Shown: piece after piece, positions 46,564 to 57,900 of the stretch | Layout of the letters: every line of letters starts with the position of its first letter | How positions within the stretch are numbered: the first letter of the stretch is position 1 | From: Brachionus plicatilis | Taxonomy: Eukaryota > Rotifera > Eurotatoria > Ploima > Brachionidae | NCBI GenBank assembly: GCA_010279815.1 | Contig: QEOQ01000098.1 | Location: 465,650 to 529,649, forward strand | Direction of reading: 5' to 3' | DNA length: 64,000 nt | Made by a program: the position numbers and the translations under genes | The notes under the pieces: model-generated | The model's input: only the letters and a program-made list of their open reading frames with translations | What the model was told of the DNA's origin: nothing | Databases searched by the model: none

Positions 46564-46958
46564 TTACATCCTAACAAGAGCCTTGATAGCTTTTTTAGGA
46601 GCACCACGCTTTCGTTTTTCTCCCATAGGCAAGTTCTTGATCTCGAGTGGAATGGTGTATAGATTGAAATAACTAGCAACGCCGATGATGTGCTTGCAAA
46701 TGTTTTTTTTGTCATAGCTGGGACAACTACACTTGCTGCGGTGGAAGTCTTGATTGTTGAGTGTGACGACTCGGCACATGTTGATTTCACGGGTGAAAAC
46801 ATCGAAGCTCTTCCAACTTATCTTCTTCAGCGCGCTCTCATAGGTTGTAATATCGGCTGGTTGAAGCTCGTTCTTCTTTGAGAGACCACTGGCAATACAG
46901 TGATTGTTACCTTTGCTGATTATGTTCTTGGCGAGCAGGAGCCACTTCCAGGCACTGT
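46564..46958 (-). pseudogene. SWIM zinc-finger (MULE-type transposase) C-terminal fragment
   Basis: A clean frame of about 131 codons ending at TAA 46564, from an acceptor-like TTTTAG at 46964-46959. It reads AWKWLLLAKNIISKGNN, KISWKSFDVFTREINMC, then the SWIM finger CSCPSYDKKNICKH (CxCx8CxH) and a tail KRGAPKKAIKALVRM. SWIM fingers with this kind of GRPK-like tail sit at the end of Mutator-like transposases and derived proteins. No upstream DDE exon is found. The segment is much more GC-rich than its flanks, so it is probably a recent insertion or a selected last exon. It could also be the end of a gene I failed to trace. Confidence 0.55.
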
Positions 46959-46975
46959 CTAAAATCGGTTCTCAG

Positions 46976-48469
46976 AATTGGTTTGATGATGACGAATTTA
47001 TTTAGATGAGGTTTAATTAATTGGAGTAGACTTCGAAATATATTAGGTTCCATCTAATTTATTAGTGCAGATATATATAATTATACTCAAAAGGAAATTT
47101 ATTAGATGAAGAATAGATATTAATTAGATGACGAATTGGAAATATATTAGTGAAGGTAGGAAATGATAGCCTAATATGAAAGTATTATTAATAATTAGTA
47201 ATTTTATAAAAGTAAGATACAAAAAAGTTGAGCTTTATATATGCGAGTAACGAAGCGTTAATTTATTTTTATTTTTTTTAGAATTAATTTTTTTCGAATT
47301 AAAAAAACAAGTCAATACGTTTGTAAAAAAAAAATATGCAACAAAAAAATTCGAAATAAAAAATTAATCATTTGAAATATTATTTGAAAATTCTAAAGTT
47401 TTGATTTCAATCCAGAGTTGTTTAAAAGTCACAAGTTAAGTCCAAGTCAGGACTTTTTTTTTTTTTTTCTTTTTTCAAAAGTCCCACCAAATACTGTGAA
47501 GGTAGGAAATGATAGCCTAATATGAAAGTATTATTAATAATTAGTAATTTTATAAAAGTATCATAAAAGATTACTTGCTCGGAATTTAATTACATTGACT
47601 CATATGGCATAGAGAGCATAAAGTAAATAAAAGTCAAAGATATCTAAAAAAAATTAATTGTTTCACATTGTCAGTGCAAAATGTGAATGTCGAGGTTTAA
47701 AGGTTTAAACGGAAATATGAGCCCATATAAAGGATGGCCAGTATCTTCCAGCCAAATTTTTTTTTAAAATTTTTTTCATTATAAACGATTGACTCTTTTA
47801 TCGAAAATATAACCATACTTGTTTTTACTAGCGTCATTGACAATACCTCTAAATTTTATAATTTATAATAAGATGGACGAAATTTTATCAATCTTATTAA
47901 ATTTTTTCCATTTTTAAGACTCATATTTTAAGCTACATAATATTATTATTATCAAAATTAATCAATAATTAATAAATGAGATACAGCTAAAAAACGAATG
48001 GTTTGAGAAGAGAAACAGTTAAAATAGGCATGGTCAAAAATTGAGATGGCAATGTGTCAAAAAAAATTTATTATTTTAATTTTAATGGCCAACAAAAAAA
48101 TTAAATTAATTTTGAAAAAGATTATAATTTTTAAATTGTGTTTCCAAATTTAAGAAATCATTGCTTTAATTTTTTCCTGAAATAAACGAATAATTTTAGT
48201 ACATTTTTTTAGACCATCTTGCTTTATATGGTAAATTATCATCTCCAAAATTTATTTAACCAGGTAAGAATGAAAAGTTAGATCTAAAAATAAATATAGT
48301 AGTGAACAAACATTAAAATAAGAAAAAAAATTTCATAATTTTAAAAATAATTATGATTTATAAAATAAAGGAAAAAAATATTATCTAAGCATTCTGAAAT
48401 AAAATCCAAGAAAAATTAAAATCTCTTAGAATAATCTAAAAAGACCCAAATGAATTTGAATTATTAAAA
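46976..48469. other. Intergenic, repeats
   Basis: A direct repeat of about 61 bp (GAAGGTAGGAAATGATAGCC...) occurs at 47152-47212 and 47499-47560. TATGCGAGTAACGAAGCGTTA near 47240 matches 18190. AGTC-rich repeat near 47412-47450. The last 800 bp is the 5' flank of the RING ligase gene and shows no gene. Confidence 0.5.
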
Positions 48470-50812
48470 ATGGAACAACGACCAAACCAAAGAGTGGATC
48501 CAAATTATCCTCGCCGATTTTCGTCTTACTTCAACCAATTTATTTCGAATAATCGCTCAATACTCAGAAATGTAGCAATTGTTTTCCTACGATTACCAAG
48601 CGTACTCCTCGCTGATCTAGTCCTGATCAACAGCAATCAAATAGTCGAATATTTCGAATCCAATTTGACCCAAAGCCTTAGCTCCTTAATGGTATACTTT
48701 GTTTCCAAATTTGTTCTGCTAATTATTTTATTTTTTTGTTTGCTCCTTTTTGTCCTAACTCCCCACAACGTCATTCGAATGTACAATATTTTCGGTCTAG
48801 TTTCCCAGCCATTTTTGTTCACTTATTTAATCGAGTCAACTCCTCGAGATCAATCTATTTTTTTTCACTCTCTCAAAGTACCGAGACTTTTTTTGATTTT
48901 TTTAATCTACACTCTCACAATCACATTGACCATCTTTTTCTATTATCAGACCTATTACAAATTTATTCTGGATAAATACGAAATATACAGATATTATCAA
49001 CTGTACAACAATAATGGTGAGGAATCTCATTTTTTGGAATTGCTCACAAATGATGGATACAAAAGCATCAAAAACTTAGTTCTCCAAGACCATGAAATCA
49101 AAGGCAAAGTGCAAGAATTGAATAATTTTCTAGCCGAGACCAGATTGTTTTTCGATGCCGAACAAAACAAGCCCAACAGCCTAAGACTTTGGATCATTGT
49201 ATCATATTCCTTATTTGGGTTCATTATTAATGAATGGATGGACAGAGAGGAAAGAATCAATGCCATATCACTGGGCTATTTGTGTCTGCTTGGATATGAT
49301 CTAATGTCAAACTTGGATCAAATGCTGCTCAGACTTTTGTTGAGGATTAAAATTTTTGCCAGAAAATTTTCCAACAATTCAGCCTCTCAGCTGCCCATAG
49401 GCCTCTCGAGCGAACACATAAATGCAAAAATGGTTCTTAAATCATATTTTCTATTCAAAATAATAATTTTTATTCTAAATTTTCTAAAACATAAAAATTA
49501 TTACATCAGTCTAGACCAACAATTGCCTTCAATTAATCAACCTAACTCTCTTTTTTTACAGCTAAAGTCGTATTTTTTCAAAGACATAGAAAAGAGCCAC
49601 CAAGAAAACACTCCATCATATGAAAATTTCCTCTACGCTTCTACTTGGTCACAACTGGTTTCTCTATTTGACCAGCCGTTGGACTACAACACTCAAGTCG
49701 AAATAAAATTTTGGACCAAAATTTTGCTATTTATCAAATTTTTGATCTTTAATCAAACTTGTTCGGTCATTTCACTCTTATCGACAACCTTAATTATTTC
49801 TTATAAATTCAGGCTCATTGGACTCTATCTGCGAAGGCAGATTTATTCAGAAGAAAGCTTACCAAGTGGACAAAATTCCGAAGACTTGAGCAATGTCGGC
49901 GAAGTGACCGGAATTTTGTTTTTTCTCCTGAGTCTTCAGTCCAGCATCACGTCCCTTTCAGGCTATGAACGGATAGAAAAATTCTATAAAAATTACTCTC
50001 TTCTATTCATAGCTGTGCTGCATTATTTTCACACAAGCTTGGACATTAAGCTAAGACGTCTGAGCAATGTAGCTTGGAACGAACAACACAAGCGTTTGAT
50101 TAAAATAAGTTTCTTAATGATATTAACGCCCTCTATTCTAATTATTCTTTCATTAAAATACTTTGAATTCTCCACATGGCTTTTGTCCATGTCAGCATTC
50201 AATGCCGAACTAATTGTGAAGATGGCTGTATCTGTTTTGCTCTATTCGCTTTATATGCTGGACAGAAAGAGAGCTTTAGAAGATGAAGACATAAAGAGCG
50301 ACCATGGTGCAAAAGATGGAATTAGCAGCTCTATGGACAAGTTTGATGACTATATTTACTATATAAAAGTGTTTGGTCATGTGTTTGAGTTTTTGGTTGC
50401 CATACTTTTATTTTTGAACAGTGGCTACATTTTGTTGTTTGAGTCTTATGGAGCAATCCGCGCTTTAATGATCCTTCTGCATGCATACTTTCATATTTGG
50501 TGCCAAGCATATTACGGATGGTTGGCTTTCAAAAATAGGCGAAAATTGGTCGAAATGTTCGATAAATTGCCTCAATTTGATCAAGAAAATTTTGTTAAAA
50601 TAATGAAAAAAAAGCATCCGGAGAAAGATGATGAAGCTTTAGCTTCCATTTATGATGAAAAGTTGACCGATAGCTGCTCCATATGCTTTGATAGATTGTC
50701 AAGGGGAAGAGCTTTAATGACAAGATGTGATCATGTTTTTCACTATAGGTGCATTAGACGATGGCTTAATCAGAATCAAAATTGTCCTATGTGTAAACGA
50801 GATGTTTTCTAG
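48470..50812 (+). CDS. TRC8/RNF139-RNF145 family ER-membrane RING E3 ligase
   Basis: Intronless, 780 aa, longer than vertebrate RNF139/RNF145 (about 660-690). ATG at 48470. Residues about 35-670 contain many hydrophobic segments (for example FVSKFVLLIILFFCLLLFVL, FLIFLIYTLTITLTIFFYY), forming the multispanning TRC8 domain. Residues DDYIYYIKVFGHVFEFLVA and GAIRALMILLHAYFHIW match the conserved region just before the RING in RNF139/145. The RING-H2 is at 736-775: C736, C739, C753, H755, H758, C761, C772, C775. The family acts in the ER membrane in sterol-regulated degradation of HMG-CoA reductase and related quality control. I cannot choose between the RNF139 and RNF145 branches. A hydrophilic loop (about 590-630) is rich in Asp/Lys. 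Confidence 0.85.
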   Translation: MEQRPNQRVDPNYPRRFSSYFNQFISNNRSILRNVAIVFLRLPSVLLADLVLINSNQIVEYFESNLTQSLSSLMVYFVSKFVLLIILFFCLLLFVLTPHNVIRMYNIFGLVSQPFLFTYLIESTPRDQSIFFHSLKVPRLFLIFLIYTLTITLTIFFYYQTYYKFILDKYEIYRYYQLYNNNGEESHFLELLTNDGYKSIKNLVLQDHEIKGKVQELNNFLAETRLFFDAEQNKPNSLRLWIIVSYSLFGFIINEWMDREERINAISLGYLCLLGYDLMSNLDQMLLRLLLRIKIFARKFSNNSASQLPIGLSSEHINAKMVLKSYFLFKIIIFILNFLKHKNYYISLDQQLPSINQPNSLFLQLKSYFFKDIEKSHQENTPSYENFLYASTWSQLVSLFDQPLDYNTQVEIKFWTKILLFIKFLIFNQTCSVISLLSTTLIISYKFRLIGLYLRRQIYSEESLPSGQNSEDLSNVGEVTGILFFLLSLQSSITSLSGYERIEKFYKNYSLLFIAVLHYFHTSLDIKLRRLSNVAWNEQHKRLIKISFLMILTPSILIILSLKYFEFSTWLLSMSAFNAELIVKMAVSVLLYSLYMLDRKRALEDEDIKSDHGAKDGISSSMDKFDDYIYYIKVFGHVFEFLVAILLFLNSGYILLFESYGAIRALMILLHAYFHIWCQAYYGWLAFKNRRKLVEMFDKLPQFDQENFVKIMKKKHPEKDDEALASIYDEKLTDSCSICFDRLSRGRALMTRCDHVFHYRCIRRWLNQNQNCPMCKRDVF

Positions 50813-53015
50813 AAATGTTTATTTATTGTTAATATTTTAAAGGTTGTTAAGATTAAAAAAATTTATTTTTTGGATCAAAAAATGTTTTAGCATATGAAAA
50901 AGGAAGCTAAATTTCATGTTTTAAATATTTGATTTACTAGAAAAAAGGAGTTTTTTTAGTCAAAAATTTTTTATTAATAAATGGTATTTTAAAGGAATAA
51001 TTTATTTGTGACGATAAATTTTAAAGCAATTAATAAATTTAGTTTATAATTTTTATGAAATAAATAATAATAATTATTAAAAAAATAATTAATTTTAATA
51101 ATTAATTATATTCTTAATTTAATTTTAATTTATAAAAGAAGAATCAATAATTAATAAACTTAAAAAAAGGTTGAAAGTTAACCTAACTCCCTAAAAATTT
51201 ATAATATATTATTTTTTTTAAATAAAATTTAATTTTCTAGCTGGTTGCTTAGTTTTCTATTATTGAAGATTTAATTTAAATTGAATGTTTCTATTGTTTC
51301 TATGGCTAAGTCAAAAATTATTTTAAAAATTTAAAATTCTATTTTGATTTATACCAGCTTGAATCGGAAAATTCAGTGAGGCAAAAGTTGGAATGAAACC
51401 AATTGCTGAATCATAATATTCTTTTCTAACAAAATTCACTTATTATTTCACCTTTTTTTTTAAAGTCTAATTTTTAAAAGAATATCTGGAGAGCTGGTTT
51501 ACCGTGTTTCTTTTTTTCACACAAATGAACATATTTAGTGTTTTATGCCTATGCCATTTAAATCCTTAATCCTGGATTAGATATAATAGTCAAAAAAAAT
51601 TTTTCTCAATTTGGTTTGATGAGCGAATTATAAATTTTATATTTTTCAATTATTAAATTATATTAAGATTTTTAGATACAGCAAAAAAATATTAAACAAT
51701 GAAACATGATAAAATAAAAAATAATTGACAGCTTTAAAAAACATAAGCCTTTTTATTTTATAAGAAATTAACAAAAAAATATTAAACTTAATACTATTGT
51801 TGAATTAAAACAAAAAATAATAATGTATCTTAATCGATTAATTAAAATTAAGCATGTTATAATTAAATCATTTTCAATAATTTCAAAATTGGCAAAGTGA
51901 ATTGTTGAAGCATTAATATTTACAGAGAAGAAAAAATTTGAAAAAGCCAATTTTTTTTTTATATAGAAAATATTATCTAACATTTTTCCACTGAAATTAC
52001 AAATCAAATCCAAAGTTGAAAATATTAAAATTTATCAATCACCTTATTTGGAGTATCCAATTAAAAAAATTAAAATTGTCTGTCGAATAAGTTTTTGAAA
52101 AATTACCTAGATAAATTGTTAAGCTCGAAACGATTTAGGAGTCTTTTAAAAGCACTGGTCTTGGGATCTGAAATTTATGATTGGTAAGTCTTTGCTTTAA
52201 TATTCCTTTCATGCAGAGATTGAGACAGGAATTTTAAGGGAAAATAGGTAGATAAATAATATAAATTTTATATTTTAAGATATTTTAAAATATTCAACAT
52301 AATTAAATTTTTTATCTACATTTTAAGTTTAAAACGTCTTAAATAAAACGCATTTAAATAGTTTTTAAACATTATTCAATAAGATTTTTAGTTTAGATTT
52401 TCAAGTGAGTGTCTTTACTGTCATGTCTCCTTTCAATTTTTTTATTCAGTCTTGAAATTGGCAAGAGCTAGCAGTTTTGCATTTTATTTAAAAAAAAAAA
52501 GTATATTCATTAAGATTGGGTCCTACTAAAACATTGACCCTTTCGATAGATATGTTGTTTTTGAATTTTTAAATTCGATTCTCGAAATAACTGAGATATT
52601 TTAATAAAATCTAAATATCTTTAAATCTATACTTCCTGAACAAATACCAGACACATTTTTGGAAAGCTCTTGAAATTCTCTATACGAATAAAAGGGGTAA
52701 GTTGGGGTCAAGTTTTTAAAAACAAAAAATAATTCAATTTGCAAAAAAATAAAGATCGAGGGAAAAAAAAATTCAATTTTCAAAAATTACAGAAAATTCA
52801 AAACTAAATGACGACTAAATGAATAAATTTTTCTTTAGAAAAATTATATTTCTTTAGTAAAAAGATAGCTTCAAGTGTGATTTAATAAAATTATTAAAAA
52901 AAATAGTTTAAAGACTCAAAAAGAAATTTAAAATAATCTCTAAGAATAATTTGTAAAATTCTCAGCTTGAAATAATAGTTATCAAATTAAGCTAAATTTT
53001 AGATGAGAAAAAAAG
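50813..53015. other. Intergenic, AT-rich, nothing recognised
   Basis: The only open frames (51768-52013 and 52601-52783, minus) are low-complexity AT-rich artefacts. A GGGTCCTACTAAAACATTGACCC motif near 52516 resembles the sequence after the orphan fragment at 13.9 kb. Confidence 0.5.
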
Positions 53016-53087
53016 CTCCGTGACGGGGAATTGAACCCCGGTCTCCCGCGTGACAGGCGGGGATACTCACCACTATACTATCACGGA
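53016..53087 (-). tRNA. tRNA-Asp (GTC)
   Basis: 72-nt cloverleaf including the discriminator G: acceptor stem TCCGTGA/TCACGGA, D-arm with AGTATAGTGGTGAGTATC, anticodon stem CCCGC-CTGTCAC-GCGGG, T-arm CCGGGGTTCAATTCCCCG. A T7 run follows on the minus strand as Pol III terminator. No intron. Confidence 0.97.
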
Positions 53088-54972
53088 TCTGTAATGTTTA
53101 CAGAGAATTTTTGTTGACAATTTTTTATGCCAAAAATAATCAAATGTTTTTTTTTAAGATGTATCTTACAATAAATATCAAAATCATAATTTATTGCAAG
53201 AAAAAAAAGATTTTTTAGTAAATTTTGGAACACCATTAAAATCTAATAAAATTATTTCAACTTCATATTTTAATTATCACTCAAAAGCGCGATATTTTTT
53301 ATACCTCTAAGGACCCGCGGTGTCAAATTGACACTTTTTATAAAAACATGCAAAATACTCGACAAATTTTAGGTTTTATTAAGTTAAAAAGACTAAATAT
53401 GAAAAAAAAATAAATATTTTATTCTGAGTAAATTTTAAGTCTATCAAAGTTGTACATTCTAGTCGAATTTGTCCATTGTACGATCAAATTTAGCTTAGAC
53501 ATATCAAAAATCATCATAAACGCTTTGTTCCTTGTTGCATAGCTGGTTGGTCAGGGTTTCTCATCAAAATTAAATTTCTTTCTTAGTGATAAATCTTCTC
53601 CATTCTTTAACTTTGTCCAAACAAATTCAATTTTATTTGTCTTGTCAAGATTTTGGCCCTTGTTTACCCTATTGATTGTACTTTCAATCGAATCAATGAC
53701 ATGTTAGTTTGTATCATTCACTTCATCTTCTTTAAAAAGAATTTTCTCTTTCTTTCTTTATAATCCTCATCAACATCAGCATCAACTTTATCAAATTCAT
53801 CCAAAGGGATATGATCGTCCAAAAAATCCGCATCATCATAATCTGAGGCTATAGATTGAGTGTCATCGGTGTTTCTCAAGGCATTCAAGGGCTTTTAGGG
53901 CAGCTATTATACATGGCAACTTGAAGTTCATGATCATGTTCAAATGATCAAAATGTAATTCATTATAGTATTAATAAAAATGATGAAATTAGCTTTTATT
54001 AATTATATTTAAATTAAACATAAGATGTTTACTATTTTAATTAAAAAAAAAAACAACTTGTTTTTCTAATTGATTTTTTAATTGATTTTTCTAAAATCTT
54101 TATTTTGAAAACTAAAAAGACAAATTTAAAATCCACATAAAGGTTTCCAAATTGTGACTTAAAATGATATTTAAATATTAGTTAAAATATGCTTCGACAA
54201 AAAAGTTAAATTTTGAATTGCAAAATTTCAAAATATCGATTAAGATTTTATTTTTACTTCAGACAAAAATTCAAATAATTTTCTATTTAATTAAAGATTA
54301 AACAATTTATGTTTAATAAAGTTTAGTCATTTGTTATTATAAAAACTGATAAAAAATACCTTTTTATTAAATTCAAAAACTAAAAATTTTGATTTGAAAT
54401 TTACATTTGATCATGAACTTCAATTTGCCATTATACATTTCAAATTTTTGACTATTTTAATTTCAAATTATTTTATTTAAACAGTTAAACAGTTTATGAA
54501 AATTATGCAATAAATTCAAAAAGTGTCCTTAAAGGTATATTTTTTTTGCATAAAATTCATTTTTTTAATCCAAAATTTCAATTTTTATTTTTGTTTTTGA
54601 TACCAAATAAAGTTTGTAAAATAAAATTACCAAAAAATTTTTTTAAATAAAATATTTAAAGATTTATAATCAAAATGTGTCAATTTGACACTGCGGTTCT
54701 TTAAGTGTTAATCTAGTATATTAAAGGTTAATATCCTTTTTTAAATACAGTTATTAATTTTAGAACAATAATAATTTTATTAATAGTAAAAAAAAATTTA
54801 GTCTATTTAAAGACATTTTTTTTGTCAGATCTCATGATTGCAAAAAAAAATTGTTGATCGTGTTAGCTTTTGTTAAATTAAAAACTACTTAAGAAATTAT
54901 ATTTAATAAATAAATAGATTTGGATTTTTAAATTTCAGTTATTGAATTTTATTTCAAAAGTCTAATTATAAA
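53088..54972. other. Intergenic with piggyBac-like element
   Basis: Contains the degraded element at 53302-54711. The rest is AT-rich, leading to the NUP214 start. Confidence 0.5.
53302..54711 (-). mobile_element. Probable piggyBac-like transposon remnant
   Basis: The ends are inverted repeats: CTAAGGACCCGCGGTGTCAA then ATTGACAC on the left (53308-53334), and the complement of TTAAAGAACCGCAGTGTCAA then ATTGACAC on the right (54677-54707). The right end abuts TTAA (54708-54711), the piggyBac target; the left flank is not TTAA. On the minus strand at 53420-53920 broken frames read DYDDADFLDDHIPLDEFDK and KAFMMIFDMSKLNLIVQWTN, resembling the acidic N-terminus and first conserved block of piggyBac transposases. 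Stops and missing sequence make it inactive. Confidence 0.5.
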
Positions 54973-57900
54973 ATGGAACAAGTAAAAAAAGATATTAAAT
55001 TTATCTCCCATTTAAACCTATTTTTTTTAAATAAAAGCAAACAATTTTTTTCAAAGAAATTTCAAAACTAAATTTGTTTGATCTTAAATCAGAGAACCGG
55101 ATTGATTTAGCTAAGAATTTTCGTCTAAAACTGATAGCAAACTCAAATAAATTTGGTATTGTAGCTTTTGGATTCAATAATGGTATTTATTAAAAAAAAA
55201 ATTAAAAAATTAATTTTAAATTAAAAAAAAAAGTGATAAAAATTTACAATACAAATGAGTTTGAATCGGTATCGGACAACCAAGTTCCGAATCACATAGC
55301 CACTGTAAATCTGGAACAAGGCAATAAATTTGTTCATATTGAATTCAATAGCACCCAGACTCATTTAATTTCCTTGGTTATAAATTTCAAAACAGAACAA
55401 AATTTTGAATACTTTTTGAATGTTTATGCAATGGAAAGTATTAAAGTTGACGCGAACAATTCACAACAGGTACTAAAATTTTTCGTTATTCATTCTTTTG
55501 CTTTCATCTAAAAATGAATTTTTTCTTTCTTGAATTGCTGTTGAATTGTAGCCTAAAAATGGCTTTTTTGATTTGTGTAAAAAGTTTTTAAACTTGGCAT
55601 CTTTTCTTTGGTTCAGAAGCTCCCAATATTTGGATTTTACTTTTGAATAATCGATTGCACTTTCTGATTGAGAAACGCTGGTATCGTTATGATCCAACAA
55701 ATTTTCATTATTTGCTTCATTTACGTTTACCGGTGGGAGATTTTCTAAAATAATTTCTTCATCTATTTTTTGATTATCCGCAGTCAGTTCGAAATTTGCT
55801 GATTCGGATATTTTATTTTTGCGAAAAATTTTTTTACATGTAAGAAACAAAATGGCCATACTGATACAGAGTCCAGTTAGAAAAAAAGAAATTATTATAA
55901 AAACAGCTTTCCAGAGCTGAATACGCATTGAGAACATTTTTGAGGATATTTATCATTTTACTTATTTTTATACCTTCAATTCATCAAAATAACCTTGTCT
56001 TTTAAATGATGCAAATAAATTAAGTCCCCAAAGATTGTTAGATAAGATATTAAAATGTTTTTTTAGTCTCCAGTTTTGCTGAATAGAATCGCGTTAGAAA
56101 ATGACAATAGCCGAATAAACGACCTATTAGTTTCGCCAAAAGATGGTGATCTAGTAATATTGAGCAAAGAAAACGGAAAGATTGAAATTATCTCCGGAAT
56201 AATGGATCAAAATTACAAAATTAAATCAAAACAAATGAATGCTTTATGCAGTAGGATGAATTGAATTTTTTTTTTATTCTATTTTTTGTTTAAAAAGTTT
56301 GTTGGAGTCCGACTGGTAAAAATTTTGCTTATTGCTCCAAAGATAAATGTCTGAGTTTAAATAGTCTGGATTTTGAGATGAAGTATAAATATCAATGTCT
56401 TGAAAATGATTTAGAGCGTAATTTTTCTTTAATTTATTATTTTATTTTTATTTTATCTGTAAATTTTGAAGCTAATAGCATTAAATGGTTGGCGAAAAAA
56501 GAATTTTTAGTGTCCTACAATGATGCTGAGAATAATCCTAGAATTTTTTATCATGAAATTTTAAAAAATCAAGTAAATCATTTTTCTTATCATTTAAAAA
56601 AGTTTTTTTTTAATTTATGGCTTGTTTAAATATTTTTTTTGATTACTTAAAAAAAAAAATTGTATTTTTTTAGAATGGACCTGAAACTTTTATTAAAGAG
56701 GAATTTGATGGTGCTGTCTTTGCAACCGGTGAACAGAACGATATATCATGGATCAATTTTCAAAATATAAATGAATTGTAAGAATGAATTAAAATCTAAA
56801 TTACTCAATTTAATTTTTTTGATCTTAGTAATTTAATATTGTGCGCTTATTCTAAATGTCCAGAAATAGGAGTTCTAGTCAAAGATAATAATTCAGTAAG
56901 TTATATGAATTAAATAGTTTTTTGATCATAAATCAATTTAACATAGTTCGCTTTATAATTAATTCAAATATAAATTGTTCTGGTAAACTTGGTCCATATT
57001 AGAAAATTGTTTTAAATTTGTATCAGATAGAAAACCATTAAATAATTTCAGGGATATTTATTTGCTAAAAGAGGAACAAAAAAGTTTTTCTTACCGAAAG
57101 TTTTGTTCCAAAAATTCATATTTTACTGTATTTATTATCATACTTGTGGAAAATTAAAAAAAAGCCATATTAAGTCTTTTCAAATTCAAAAAAAAAAACA
57201 TGTAATTTAAACAACAAAAATCTTCTTGAAAATGACAGTTTTAAGGCTTTCTATCTAAGAGTAAAATTATTTTTAATAAATCGATTTAAATAAAATATGG
57301 TTTAATTTTTTGTGTTTGATACACAAAATGTATCCAATGTTGAAATAACATTGAAAAAGTGCGATGTTTCAAATATTTTTTTCAGTTTTAAATAAAAAAA
57401 TAATTTTAAGTTTATATTGCAAACATTTTCATATTTGAAATTAAACTCTTTAGTGAAATTGAATGAGTTTAATTTTTATTTAGAAATTAGAAAAAAATTT
57501 TGAAAATTATTTTTTTAACTTTTAAATTATTTATTTATTTGTTTATCTGTCCCATTACCAACTTTCAAAATAAAATATATGAAACAAAAAAATTAAAAAT
57601 AAAGTTAAATAAGATAGAATAAAACGAAAAAAAAGATAAATAATTCATTTAATAAATAAATTGAATAAATAGCTATTTAGAATAGAATGCCTAATTCTCG
57701 ATACTGATATAAAAATAAAAAATTAAAGTTAATAATTTTTTTGATTTTTTTTTAATTTGATGGAGCTTTCGAAATCGAATTTGCTCTGATCTAGTTGACC
57801 TAGTATTACCTTTTCAACAATCGAAAATACCCAAATGCCCTCTCTACTTAAATCTGGTAACTAGAATTGTTCCACTAATAGATGAACCATAGTTCACCTA

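Noticed and set aside
51768..52783. Minus-strand ORFs in the 51.8-52.8 kb interval.
   Set aside because: Phe/Ile/Leu/Asn-rich translations expected from AT-rich DNA; no domain, no splice partners.
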